A DNA stretch of 64,000 bases from Schizochytrium sp. CCTCC M209059. Taxonomy: Eukaryota; Sar; Bigyra; Thraustochytrida; Thraustochytriidae. The stretch is from assembly GCA_000818945.1 (NCBI GenBank), contig KN805455.1, positions 1-64,000 of the forward strand, read 5' to 3'. Position numbers and translations under genes: made by a program. The notes beneath the pieces are model-generated. The model was not told the origin of the DNA and did not search any database. It saw only the letters and a program-made list of their open reading frames with translations. This document shows positions 39,482 to 48,905 of this stretch, in pieces (the first letter of the stretch is position 1; the number at the start of each line of letters is the position of its first letter).

Positions 39482-40240
39482 TTAGATGCCAAAGACCTTG
39501 TTAAAGTCAAAGAGGTGGCTTCTGTGATTGAAGGTTTGTACGTGCTCGAACTTGGACGGTTTGAGGTAAAAATCTAACGCGCTGTCAAGAAGATCGTTGG
39601 CCTCGGACTTGGTCAGGTAGGGAAGAAACTCGCCTCGGAGAAGGACCAGGTCGCGGTCCTCTGCGAAGTCAGGGTAAGCCTTGAGGTAAAAATAGGGATC
39701 TGCGAGAGCCGGGTTCTTTTGATAGTCCTCAAGGAAGGTCATGAGCAAGGTATTTTCCTTCCACTCGGCAAGGAGCACGAAAAAAGCGCCGTCCCCCTTT
39801 TTCACTGGGAAGACAAACATGGGGTTCTGCTCCAACCTGTGGCTGAGGGTTTCCCACTCCTCGGCGCGCAGCGTCGTGCCAACAGCGCTTTTTTTCTCTT
39901 CGTGGTAGGCTGTCCAGATTGTTTCTAGCTCTACTCTGTCTTTGTCGGCAAGCAGTTCCATCTTGACGACGTCGGCGAGGGGCTGCGGCGCCAGAGGCTG
40001 CAGCTTCTTCTTGAGGTCTTGCTCGTCGCCAATCTCGACCTGCGCCGGCGGCCGTGGATCTTTGCTGTCCGTGCTCATTGATCGGGTCGCCGTCCTCGCT
40101 GTCGCCCAGCGCGCCGCCCCCGGCGCGTTCCTGAGTAAGGCGCGCGAGGCTGCCGACGATGGCATCGTCGTCGTCGTGGTCGCCTTCGCGGCCGCTAGGA
40201 GCCCTTGGCGTGCCGCCATTCCGGCTCGCAGCGCCAGCAT
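39482..40240 (-). CDS. ATP11: ATP synthase F1 assembly factor 1 (ATP11 family)
   Basis: The 252-aa product matches Atp11/ATPAF1, the matrix chaperone that binds free F1 beta subunits and prevents their aggregation before F1 assembly. The start at 40240 gives an Arg/Ala/Thr/Ser-rich presequence (residues 1-55) lacking acids until a TDSKDP segment. The conserved family core follows: the helix with W-x-x-Y-H-x-x-K (WTAYHEEKKS), an EEW-x-x-L block, P-M-F-V-F-P-V-K, the G-x-x-F-F-V-L-L-A-E-W-K strand, T-F-L-E-D-Y, and the L-V-L-L-R-G-E strand near the end. The upstream open frame to 40495 is hydrophobic and probably leader sequence. The gene converges on the DENN gene with only 126 bp between stops. 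Confidence 0.92.
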   Translation of the reverse strand: MLALRAGMAARQGLLAAAKATTTTTMPSSAASRALLRNAPGAARWATARTATRSMSTDSKDPRPPAQVEIGDEQDLKKKLQPLAPQPLADVVKMELLADKDRVELETIWTAYHEEKKSAVGTTLRAEEWETLSHRLEQNPMFVFPVKKGDGAFFVLLAEWKENTLLMTFLEDYQKNPALADPYFYLKAYPDFAEDRDLVLLRGEFLPYLTKSEANDLLDSALDFYLKPSKFEHVQTFNHRSHLFDFNKVFGI

Positions 40241-40676
40241 TTTGCGCGGTACGGCTTGCGTTGGAGCTTGCGTACTCGCGTGTGCAAAAGCAAGCGCTGT
40301 TCTTTGAGATCCCGCCCAGGTCTCGCGCGAGACAGTCGAGGTCGTTGTAGAGACCACCGCGACGTTCTCGAATTGGCGGTGAATGGCGAGAATGAAAAAG
40401 AAAGGAAAGGAAAGGATAAGAGAAGAAATATATACCCTGGTGGGGCAAAGGCGACCCGCGAATAGAAGTGTGTGGATGTGTCGAGGTGACTGCAAAGAAT
40501 GGCCAATTGCAAGGCTGAGCTGTCAATCTGCGAAAATCACTCAAGGCAAGAATTACAAGCTTTTCTCGATTTTTTTTGTTTTCCAAATACACGTTGAGCT
40601 TGGTTGACGATCAGGTCCAAAACTTAAACCAGTAGGAATAACAACAAAATTCAATATCATCTTCTTTTTTGTAGAA
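40241..40676. promoter_or_regulatory. Intergenic region between two minus-strand genes
   Basis: This holds the ATP11 5' side and the 3' flank of the Roco-TIR gene. It includes an A/G-rich patch (40385-40430) and a T run near 40570-40577. No gene is supported beyond the open extension of the ATP11 frame. Confidence 0.5.
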
Positions 40677-43600
40677 CTACGCATTCTTGATGCGCTCGAT
40701 AAGCTCCTTGTAAAAAGCCTCTGCTAAGTAGAGACGACGCTGAAAAGGCATGGACTCCTTTTCTGACAAGAGGTGCTCGGCCGATGCCGGAGCAGCATCA
40801 ATGTAAGCAGAGAAATTGGCAAACCCCGGACGATTCGGATCATTCTCGTACACGACCAATATAGGTTTCTCCTCTTGCAGCGCCGTCTCGAGTTCTATTT
40901 TCACGGCACCCTCGAACACGGTCTTGGAAAGGAAGAGTACGTAGCACTTGGACTCGCGGATGCCTCGCTTCATGGCATCCTCTGCGAGGTTGCCCTCGGC
41001 CTCCTGGTCAATCCAAACACGAAGTCCACGGTTACGAAGCTTCTCCGCCATGAGGTTGCAAGCGTCGCCTGCATCATACTGGCGATGACTCAGGAAGACG
41101 TGGTATTTGAGTCCAGCAGCGAGCGGAATGTTGTCCCTTTCAACCAGACTCGTATCCACTTCATCTTCCGTCAGTGAGCCGTCCTCAAAAAAAGGAGCAA
41201 ACTCTAGAACGTTGGCATTTCTTGTTCCCACAGACATGACCAGGCGTTCCCCGGACTCGCGCGCCTCGACCATGTCGTCATACCTGACCAGCACGGAGTC
41301 GTCTGACGGGGACTGCAACAGAAGCTCCCAGGGTAAGTCCTGAAACACGGCATCGCGCGCCCCACGAAAGATACTTAGCAGTGTCTTAAGTGTTGTTGCC
41401 GGTTGGTGCGCGTCTCGTGCCATGCGAATCCAAATTTTGTTACCGTCCTCCACGAGCGCAAATACCGAGAGGCCGAAGCGAACAATCGCTCGATCTCCGG
41501 CAAGCTGAGGCGCGCGCTTGCCCTTGTTCGCATCTCCGCTGTACTGCGCACAAAGCGAGAGCATTCGCGCAAAGACGCCGTCTGGGAGAAAGAACTCGGA
41601 AAAGTCAAGGACGCAGGTAAGACCGGTGTCCATATCGGCAATCTCTGCGTCAAGACGAGAGTCCGTCGAGTTCTTAAGCAAACTGCTCACGAGGTAGAGT
41701 GTCTCGTTTTGGCGCTGTCTCGGCAGCGACCTCTCTGGGAAGTTCCAGTTCGACAAGAGCATGGCGCCGCGCATAAATTCCACGAGGTACTCGACTTCTT
41801 CGTCGTCCCACAAGTATTCGAGCAGAGGTCGTGAACCAACGCCTTTCTCGCGCAAGAGTGCAAAGTCGTCTTCGAGTTCGAGTTGGGAAAGCCTCTTGTC
41901 AAAGTAGATATCCTGCACATGGATCTCGTCCGCAATCACTCGCGCCAGCTTGTCCAAGAGCCATTGCGGGTTCAGGATGACCTTGTCGTGCAAGTTGTCG
42001 GTGGCGCGCAGATGAACGAGCATACCGAGTTCGTGGAAAAACTTGAGAAGCTCGTCTGTTTGGTCGCCAGCGTGATACTGGTCCGCCAGTTCCTGCACCG
42101 CTGCAAAGGGAACATGATCGCAGTCGAGCTTTAGCAGGTCGTCGATGACCTTGAGCCAACGCAGCGAGATCTTTTGCGAAACGGACTCGAGCTCCGAGGC
42201 GGTCTCTTCAACGGCTTGCCGAAGGTCGACGGCACGATCTGCCGCAGAGCTCATGTTGTCGATCGGAAAGAAGCTCAGCCTCTGCTCTTGATTTTTGACG
42301 AGCTTGACACCACGCAGCGCCTTAAGGTCGTTCCGCAGCGTTTTTTCTACAATCTGCAGACTGCCACGGTTCGAGACTTGGTCGTAATGTGTTCCGACCA
42401 AAAGGACAGGGGCTTTGGGCGCGTGCAGCTTGATTGAGTTCAGCCAGAAAGAGAGGTACTCCAAAGCTTGGTCTTGCTCGATGAGGAGTTCTTGCATGTC
42501 AAAGACGAGCATGAAGATGCCGCCCTCGCGCGTGAGGAAAATGTGATGCAGCGCGTAAAAGACCTCCTGGCCCGCATAGTCCCAGATCGTAAAGAAGATC
42601 TTTTCGCCTGATTGCGTCTTGCCGGCCATTTCCTCAATCTCCGCAATGTCGAACCGTCGCGCCACCTCGGCCTCGGGCACCAGCTCTACCTGCACCTCTG
42701 CAACGAAAGTCTGTGCCGCAGAAGAGCGGCGGCGCCCAAAGACAAGATTGGACGCCTTGCGGCTGATGCGCCTGGAGAGCGATTGACGCTTCTTGCTCGT
42801 CACCTGCTCCTGCGCGGCCATGCGCAGTGCCGCCATTCGATGCGCCTGGCGTTCAAACCCGCTGTCAAGGTCCTTGATCTCTTCCCAGGACTCTGCATCG
42901 GTGCGCGTGAGCTCGACGCCCACCGTCGAGAGGTGCTCCGCCACGGGCGGCATGCCCAGCAGCGAGCGCACCACGGACGTCTTGCCGGCGGCGCCCTGGC
43001 CGACGACCATGAGCTTGCAGCGTCCCAGTTCCGCGGGGTCCCCGTTCGCCAGCGCCGCCTTGAGCGCCTCCTCCGCCGCCGCAGAGGTCGCGGAGGCGCC
43101 GAGCACCTCCTCGATGGGCCGCACGGCCTCCGTGCCGTCCAGCACGCGCGTCAAGGCGCCCGTCTCCGCGTCCCAGATGCGCACGCTGCTGTCGAAAGAT
43201 CCGCTCGCGACCTGCGACCCCACGAGAGAGACCGTTTCCACCGAGTTCGAGTGTCCTCGCAAGACGTGCAGCGCGTCTCCGCTGCGCGCGTCCCAGAGTC
43301 TGACCGTCTTGTCCAAGGACCCGCTCACGATGCGGGCTCCCTCGAGCGCGACAGAGTACACCGTCTGCGCGTGCCCTTCGAGGTCGTGGAGGAGCTCGAA
43401 GGAGGGCACGGCGTAGACCCTCACCTTGTTGTCGTCGGACCCGCTCACCATGCGCTGCGCGTCGACCGCGACCGCTCTGACCGGTTCTGTCGCCTCCCTG
43501 AGGACGTGGCGTGGGCTGCCGCTGGCCCGGTCGAAGACGCGCACGGTCCTGTCTTGCAACCCGGCCACGAGCAGGTCCTCGTGGGCGGCAACGCTCCAGA

Positions 43601-43982
43601 CCCACGCCCCGGCGTCGATCTTCAAGGTCTCTCGGCCGCTGATCTTGTCCCAGACGCGGACGGTCTGGTCCCACGACCCGGAGATGATCTCGTTGCCGTC
43701 GAAGACGATGCTCTTGACATTCATGGTGTGGCCCTGGAGGGCGTGCAGGACGGAGGCGGTGGCCAGGTCGATCAGGAAGAGGTGTTCGTAAGTCCCCACG
43801 ACGGCCAGCTTGCCCTGCACGGCCACTGTACTGGGCCCCTTGTTGTTGGGCGTCTTCATCTCCAAGACGAGGGCGCCGTCCATCTTGCTCCATGCACGCA
43901 AGGAATTGTCGTTGTAGCTGGCAGCCAGCACGAGGTCGGCGGACTGCGCGACGCCGTACACAAAGCCTTGGATGCGGCCCAT
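40677..43982 (-). CDS. WD40-Roc-COR-TIR protein (Roco family)
   Basis: The 1,101-aa product has an unusual domain order. Residues 1-290 form about seven WD40 blades (repeated SGSxDxxVRxWD motifs at 100-112, 180-189, 219-231, 260-271). Residues 320-600 are a Roc GTPase with P-loop GQGAAGKTS (328-336), the switch motif DYAGQE (468-473) and GTHYDQ (520-525); a basic Ser/Arg insert sits at about 395-420. A COR-like domain spans about 610-880. Residues 958-1095 are a TIR domain with YHVFLSHRQYD, a GLRVWIDQ strand, and a Glu at 1030 in the alphaC position used by NAD-cleaving TIRs. The ATG at 43982 directly precedes the first blade; the open frame to 44237 is Pro/Ala low-complexity. Roco proteins are dimeric GTPase switches; TIR domains either signal by oligomerisation or hydrolyse NAD+. 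A sensor-switch-effector role in stress or immunity is inference. Confidence 0.93.
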   Translation of the reverse strand: MGRIQGFVYGVAQSADLVLAASYNDNSLRAWSKMDGALVLEMKTPNNKGPSTVAVQGKLAVVGTYEHLFLIDLATASVLHALQGHTMNVKSIVFDGNEIISGSWDQTVRVWDKISGRETLKIDAGAWVWSVAAHEDLLVAGLQDRTVRVFDRASGSPRHVLREATEPVRAVAVDAQRMVSGSDDNKVRVYAVPSFELLHDLEGHAQTVYSVALEGARIVSGSLDKTVRLWDARSGDALHVLRGHSNSVETVSLVGSQVASGSFDSSVRIWDAETGALTRVLDGTEAVRPIEEVLGASATSAAAEEALKAALANGDPAELGRCKLMVVGQGAAGKTSVVRSLLGMPPVAEHLSTVGVELTRTDAESWEEIKDLDSGFERQAHRMAALRMAAQEQVTSKKRQSLSRRISRKASNLVFGRRRSSAAQTFVAEVQVELVPEAEVARRFDIAEIEEMAGKTQSGEKIFFTIWDYAGQEVFYALHHIFLTREGGIFMLVFDMQELLIEQDQALEYLSFWLNSIKLHAPKAPVLLVGTHYDQVSNRGSLQIVEKTLRNDLKALRGVKLVKNQEQRLSFFPIDNMSSAADRAVDLRQAVEETASELESVSQKISLRWLKVIDDLLKLDCDHVPFAAVQELADQYHAGDQTDELLKFFHELGMLVHLRATDNLHDKVILNPQWLLDKLARVIADEIHVQDIYFDKRLSQLELEDDFALLREKGVGSRPLLEYLWDDEEVEYLVEFMRGAMLLSNWNFPERSLPRQRQNETLYLVSSLLKNSTDSRLDAEIADMDTGLTCVLDFSEFFLPDGVFARMLSLCAQYSGDANKGKRAPQLAGDRAIVRFGLSVFALVEDGNKIWIRMARDAHQPATTLKTLLSIFRGARDAVFQDLPWELLLQSPSDDSVLVRYDDMVEARESGERLVMSVGTRNANVLEFAPFFEDGSLTEDEVDTSLVERDNIPLAAGLKYHVFLSHRQYDAGDACNLMAEKLRNRGLRVWIDQEAEGNLAEDAMKRGIRESKCYVLFLSKTVFEGAVKIELETALQEEKPILVVYENDPNRPGFANFSAYIDAAPASAEHLLSEKESMPFQRRLYLAEAFYKELIERIKNA

Positions 43983-44450
43983 GGCGGCGGCGAGGGGAGC
44001 GAGGGCGGGCGGGTAAGCGACGCGAAGAGGCGGCAAGAGCGAGCGGGTGCGGCGGAGAGGGAGCAAGAAGCACACAGAGAGAGAAAGAGACCCGGGCGAG
44101 GGGAGGGAATCAAGGGCGCGAGGGGAGAGAGGGCCTGGGCTGGCTGCCGCTGCTACCGCGATGCGGCCTGGCGCGTTCTCCGCCGGGGGAGGGGGGCGGG
44201 CGTGCGCGGACGGAGCGTGCCGTCGCGGCGCCCGCACGGAGGTTGCCGGCTTGCGCCTTGCGCGCCTGCCTGCCTGCCTGCCTGCCTGCCGCGCGGTCGC
44301 GCCGCGCGAGGGCGAAGAGGGTGTGTTAGGTGTTTGGGCGAAGATTTCATTTCCAGCGCGTGAACCCGCAGTCGATCTCCGCTCCTGGTGTGTGTCCCTG
44401 TAAGATTGTTTGTTTGTTTGACTGACGGCAGTGAATATCCCGATGATTTC
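43983..44450. promoter_or_regulatory. 5' region of the Roco-TIR gene
   Basis: This is GC-rich leader and promoter DNA with a CCTG tetranucleotide run at 44265-44290 and a short TTTG run near 44407-44420. The boundary with the mobile-element island to the right is not sharp. No other gene is supported. Confidence 0.45.
44265..44290. repeat. (CCTG)n tetranucleotide repeat
   Basis: Six consecutive CCTG/TGCC units lie about 280 bp upstream of the minus-strand start at 43982. Confidence 0.85.
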
Positions 44451-44454
44451 TAAT

Positions 44455-44470
44455 GTGGATTATAATCCAC
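44455..44470. repeat. Perfect 16-bp palindrome
   Basis: GTGGATTATAATCCAC is its own reverse complement. It lies about 50 bp before the transposase-like frame; a related GTGGATTA occurs again near 44517. It may be part of a transposon end or a regulatory site. Confidence 0.7.
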
Positions 44471-44506
44471 TTTAGAACCTTTGGAAGGTGGTGCATCTAA
44501 AAAAGA

Positions 44507-46404
44507 ATGTTGTATTGTGGATTAAGGGTGACATTAAGTACCCTGATTCTGCCCGTTTCTAGAGTCTCTAGCCCATTCACGTCTTCGCTTTTGGAGATGA
44601 CACTGTGTCTGGTTGCTCAGTCTTGCCCAAGGTGCCACACGAAATCGGCCCAAGGTTGTGCGACAGTTAGTTTACCTTTTTTCGGAGATGGCAAAGTCGC
44701 TTTGCCTGCTGCCCTGCTCGACGCTCAGTTTGCGGGCTATTCAGGGCGCGTACCCAAGCCCGCGGCTGCGTACAGGCCTTCTAGCAGGTCGCTTGCGCTG
44801 GTGAACGAGGCCGAGTGGCCTAGCCCGCCGGCGCAGCAAGCACCACGCTCAGCACGAGCTGCGAACACGACATCTTCGTGGAACCTGCGATCTAACCATC
44901 ACTCTAACCATCGCAACCTGGCCGAGGGAACGCAACCTGGCCAAGCGCAGGCAACGCGACGCAACGGAGAACCTGAAGGATCGATGGAAGCCGTGAGGTG
45001 CAATGCGTGCAACGAATTTGGTCACAAACGTTCAAATCACAAGGATTGTAGAATGAACAAGAAACGTCGAACAGACTCTGCCGTCGATGGGCCATCGTCT
45101 TCGAACACCTCAAGCACGGTATGCGACACCAACTTCCAGAGTGGTCCATCCCGTACCGCGTCTTGTTCATCGTCGACCTCTGCTTCGAATTGCGTAGCTG
45201 CATCTGCACCAGCTGTGACGGTCTCGAACGCGCCAATCTCGTCAGCAACAGCGCCAATGCAGGCAGCAACCGGAACAAGCTTTCGCCAAAAGTGGATGAA
45301 GCTCCACCAAGAACCTTTGAAGCTTGTTTCGCGGGATGAAGCTGCGAGACTCTGCGGCGTGGATGTCATGGCCAAGCACCATGTTGACTCGATCCTTGAC
45401 ACTCTCGACAGAAGTGGCTTCAAGCGTTTGAGGAGGTGGAGCGCCGGTTCATCGACTGGGCTTACGCTGCCTCTCCTGCCTTATCATCGTCGGCCATTCC
45501 TTGCGCTTACACAGAGGAAGATCGGAAGCTTCTCGCCTCCCGACTTCCTCTTTGGAGCGCCTATCACTCGCGTCTTAAGTCAAGTGGGATTTTCGTCCCT
45601 GTCCGGCTAACACGCTCATTGGTGCAGTATTACTACAGCGCCTCAAAGCAGGGGGTGGATGGCCTTGATGATTACTCAGAGCGCTTTGACACTCGCGCTT
45701 TGAAAACCAATTGGGAGACTAAGGTGGTAATTGGCATGGTTACCGACGTGCTGATCAATGCGCTGATCGTGTGGCGGATCATTATTACATCGAACAAACT
45801 CGGTGGCGAATGGCAGAGTTTGAAAAAATTCCAACAAGATTGCTCAAGGAGCTGCCAGGTCAGCGATTTTGTGCAGCAGGTTACGCTGGGCCTTCTCGCC
45901 AAAGCGAGTGGGCTCAAGCGGGGCCTTTCAAACGAACATGTCATTGGCAATGCAACGGCGTTGGGACGGCCGGAACAGGAGAATAATGGCCATGTCACCA
46001 CAAGGAGGCTCACAAATGACGAACATGCCAAGCTGAGAATTTCGAATGGAAAGCGTGACGTCATTCAAAGCGCGAATACGAACAGTGTGAAGACACTTCG
46101 TCTCAGCGGGAATTCTCATCCAGAGGTAGGGTGCAACCAGAAACGATGCGTGGTGTGTGGCGAAGGATCCCGAAAGCGTTGTAGTTTCTGTAATGTTACC
46201 CTCCACGTCAGGCTAAAAACCTCAACAAGCCAGACCAAGACTTGTTGGCGGCAGTGGCATGAGGATGACATTGTTCGGCGCCGCAACTATACTCGTCGGT
46301 CACCCACCGCGTCTTCAAGCCATTCTGGAAACAGTACACCGCAATCTTCGCATCACTCGGGTTCAAGCACGCCATGCTCTCATACTCATCATAGCGCGCC
46401 TTAG
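44507..46404 (+). pseudogene. Frameshifted piggyBac-like transposase remnant
   Basis: Two overlapping plus-strand frames, 44507-45610 and 45436-46404, look like one broken gene. The first encodes a low-complexity N-terminus and a zinc knuckle (CNACNEFGHKRSNHKDC). Near 45415-45430 the plausible protein passes by one base into the second frame (FEEVERRFIDW). The second frame contains KQGVDGLDDY...W...NALIVW, which parallels the piggyBac block holding the last two catalytic aspartates (KGGVDxxD ... W ... N). A Cys/His-rich end (CVVCGEGSRKRCSFC...CW...H) resembles the piggyBac C-terminal zinc finger. The region expected to hold the first two catalytic aspartates is not visible, so an internal deletion is likely too. 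Base composition is AT-richer than the neighbouring genes. Assignment to piggyBac is by motif only. Confidence 0.6.
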
Positions 46405-47327
46405 GCTTGCAACCAGCACGTTGAGTATGAGTACAGTTTACGAAGTGCCATGGCAGAGAGATCGATAGGATTTTCTCGCGTTTCGAACATAGCAACTTGT
46501 ATTTTAACTCAAAATGATCTACATAGAAATTTTGAGCTCCAAACTTGCTCTGTAGACCTGCTAGATCCGCACAATCATCGCCTACATGAAGCGAGCAAAC
46601 ACGACTCGGCCCATTGAAACGAAAGTTGTAACGCTTGTAACCGAATTTTCAACTGATAGTTCAAAAACACTGCTTATTTCCTATACTTATTGTCATCCTT
46701 AGTCAACAATACGATATTCCTGTATCTCTGCACCACCGGGCCGTGAGGGCCGATTAATTAGGAAATCGTCATATAGGTGTCTATTGTGGACCTTCATCCA
46801 CAATAGATTTCTGTCATCGGGATATGACGACGTGGTCTGGCAGGCTGCACATTGCCCCGGCCTGTCCTTGCACAGTTGCACGGAAGCTCCTCCGGTGGTC
46901 GTGGCGCTACAGCTGCTCGCGCGGGCTGCTCCCACGCCCAGTCACGGTCGTTAGACCCGCAAGGCTGGTCCACGCTGCGCCGCTGCAGCGAGTAAGCAAG
47001 CGCTCGTTGCGCGTCAGCGCCAGCCGCGCCATGCGGATGTGTTGTGGATCTTCCTGTGCCCTCGTCGTTTGTGCAGCAGCCTGAAGCGCGCAGTGGTCCG
47101 GAGCGTAAGGTCGCAAATGGCGTGATGACCGACGACGGGGAGGTCGAGCTCCTCGCAGCGCTGAAGGTCAACGACAGAGCAAGCGCAGAGGAGGAGCTGA
47201 AAACGCGCGAACATGAGATGGACGAGGGCTCTGATGATGAGCAAGACGTGGATGGCCATGAGTACCAGAACGACGAGCATCCCACAATCAAGCTGGCGGG
47301 GCTCGATTTTTGAATCATTGAGTATAT
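46405..47327. mobile_element. Probable transposon-derived sequence
   Basis: This lies between two transposase remnants. It contains a nested stem-loop (46766-46830) and a short plus-strand frame (47044-47313) encoding an acidic Asp/Glu-rich segment, which could be the N-terminal part of a second element. Short minus-strand frames across 46794-47759 show no domain. No host gene is supported. Confidence 0.4.
46766..46830. repeat. Nested inverted repeats
   Basis: An inner stem (46781-46790 with 46797-46806, CTATTGTGGA and its complement, 6-base loop) lies inside an outer 9-bp stem (46766-46774 with 46822-46830). This could be a subterminal structure of the first transposon. Confidence 0.7.
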
Positions 47328-47916
47328 GTGCCGTGCCCCCTTTTGGTGTACGCGTATCCGCTCTGCATCATGCAGATTGTGATCATCAAGTTTGCAGCAT
47401 CGCAGCGTCGGGCCTGGAAACGCTACTTCTCTGCGCTTGCCCACATGCACCCGGGATTCATCTACATCGACACTGGCGAGCCCGATCCTCACATCGCCGA
47501 AGACTACAGCAAGCCTCTCGGTTTTGTACGAGATCAACATACCGTGGAGCAGTATCTGCAGCTCTGGCGTTGGCATAACGACAACATCATCGCAAATGGA
47601 ACCCTCCACCGGTCGAACGGGTCCTTCCCGTTGCGGGCTCGTTAAGGAACTATGCCATGGGCGGAGTGGACACCGTGCGGAAAAGCTCGCAGGTCGCGCT
47701 CGGCGGACCACCCACCTGAGCCCCAATGCGATTATGATCTTGGACTGGCTCGAGTACATCTTCTACAACTGCTTCCGTGCCTACCAGCTGACGAAGCGTG
47801 AAGACAAATTGAGCCAATGCAACTCCTGGGAGTCGCGGGCGTCTCTCAAGAAGCAAGTCTCATTCGAGGACTTCCTGGTGGCTCTGCGCATCAAATTAAG
47901 TGACCCTGCTCAGTAG
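47328..47916 (+). pseudogene. Second piggyBac-like transposase remnant, multiply frameshifted
   Basis: Coding-like pieces occur in different plus-strand frames. The first (47328-47645) has a YFSALAHMHPGFIYID segment. A second frame around 47640-47710 reads NYAMGGVDTVRKSSQ, which resembles the MGGVDxxD motif of piggyBac transposases. A third (within 47392-47916) continues with PNAIMILDWLEYIFYNCFRAYQL, matching the conserved helix after that motif. At least two frame changes are needed, and the second motif aspartate is replaced by Arg. This is a dead fragment of an element related to, but not identical with, the one at 44507. Confidence 0.5.
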
Positions 47917-47997
47917 GTCCTCTGTAAACCTAGTCTCTGGGAGCTTGGCCTTAGGTCCAGGATTCACCTCGAAAAATCTTTGTTACCGGCCACGGAA

Positions 47998-48791
47998 CAT
48001 TTCCTTTGCGCATGTCGGCGCTACACAGCTTGCAAGCTTGCACTTATCCGCCAGCCACTCCTTTGCTATGAACTTCGAGACATCTTCCAAACGCGAATCT
48101 AGTGGGGGTTTTGCTTATCTCAGCGCACCCGTCAGAACCGAATTTGATCAAACGAACACCGGACTGTTCGAGTCAACAAGTTCTTCGATGCCATCACGAT
48201 GGTAAAGAACGGCACCGGCACCGCATGCATGACAATGGTGATTGTTTGGATCAAGGGTGTATGAAAGGAACTTGTTGACGCAATCTGCAACGAGTTCATT
48301 GGATGGCGGCTGAATCCAGTTGTGGCGCTCCTCAGGCGACTCATCAGCTATGAAGATTCGAGGGGCCGAGCAACTCGCAAGATGGAAATGAGACGGCTCC
48401 GATGGAAAATTTCACAGAGATTTTGAATCGAATCCTCGTCGCTGATGAATCGTCTGAGGAGCGCCGCAACTGGATCCAGCCGCCATCCAATGAACTCGTT
48501 GCAGATTGCGTCAACAAGTTCCTTTCATACACCCTTGATCCAAACAATCACCATTGTCATGCATGCGGTGCCGGTGCCGTTCTTTACCATCGTGATGGCA
48601 TCGAAGAACTTGTTGACTCGAACAGTCCGGTGTTCGTTTGATCAAATTCGGTTCTGACGGGTGCGCTGAGATAAGCAAAACCCCCACTAGATTCGCGTTT
48701 GGAAGATGTCTCGAAGTTCATAGCAAAGGAGTGGCTGGCGGATAAGTGCAAGCTTGCAAGCTGTGTAGCGCCGACATGCGCAAAGGAAATG
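47998..48791. repeat. Long inverted repeat (363-bp arms, 68-bp spacer)
   Basis: The left arm 47998-48360 is the reverse complement of the right arm 48429-48791. Reading base by base, the outer 315 bp (47998-48312 against 48477-48791) show no mismatch, while the inner 48 bp show seven, six of them transitions. The spacer is 48361-48428. On the plus strand the right arm carries an open frame (48402-48641, 79 codons) with a HHCHACGAG motif, followed in the same frame, after two stops, by another coding-like stretch to 48905; the left arm carries the mirror copy on the minus strand. It may be a foldback element, an inverted duplication of an element fragment, or an assembly artefact. Confidence 0.85.
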
Positions 48792-48905
48792 CGATCGTCA
48801 GAAATTCTTCGCGCGACAACGAGACGACGGGCACTGCGTACGACTCGGAGAGAGAGAGAGCGCTGGGAGGTTTGCGATGATTGCATCGTGGAGACAATGG
48901 CGTAG
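48402..48905 (+). pseudogene. Broken coding remnant in inverted repeat
   Basis: One frame reads 79 codons (to the TGA at 48639), then about ten codons to a second TGA, then an open stretch to 48905. The first part is acidic and contains NNHHCHACGAGAVLYH, a possible zinc-binding site. The last part is basic with several Cys. A mirror copy with substitutions (L to F, V to I, S to P, R to H at its inner end) lies on the minus strand of the left arm. No family is recognised. The in-frame stops argue against an active gene; a GT...AG intron candidate between the parts does not restore the frame. Confidence 0.4.

Noticed and set aside
42612..44363. 583-codon plus-strand open frame opposite the Roco-TIR gene
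   Set aside because: It is the antisense shadow of GC-rich WD40/Roc coding DNA; the predicted protein is low-complexity and has no domain, while the minus strand encodes clear conserved motifs.
46794..47759. 321-codon minus-strand frame in the mobile-element island
   Set aside because: Ser/Cys/Arg-rich translation without motifs, while the plus strand carries transposase-like blocks.
48132..48657. Two nearly identical 70-codon frames on opposite strands, read as a gene family
   Set aside because: They are the same DNA in the two arms of the inverted repeat, not independent genes.
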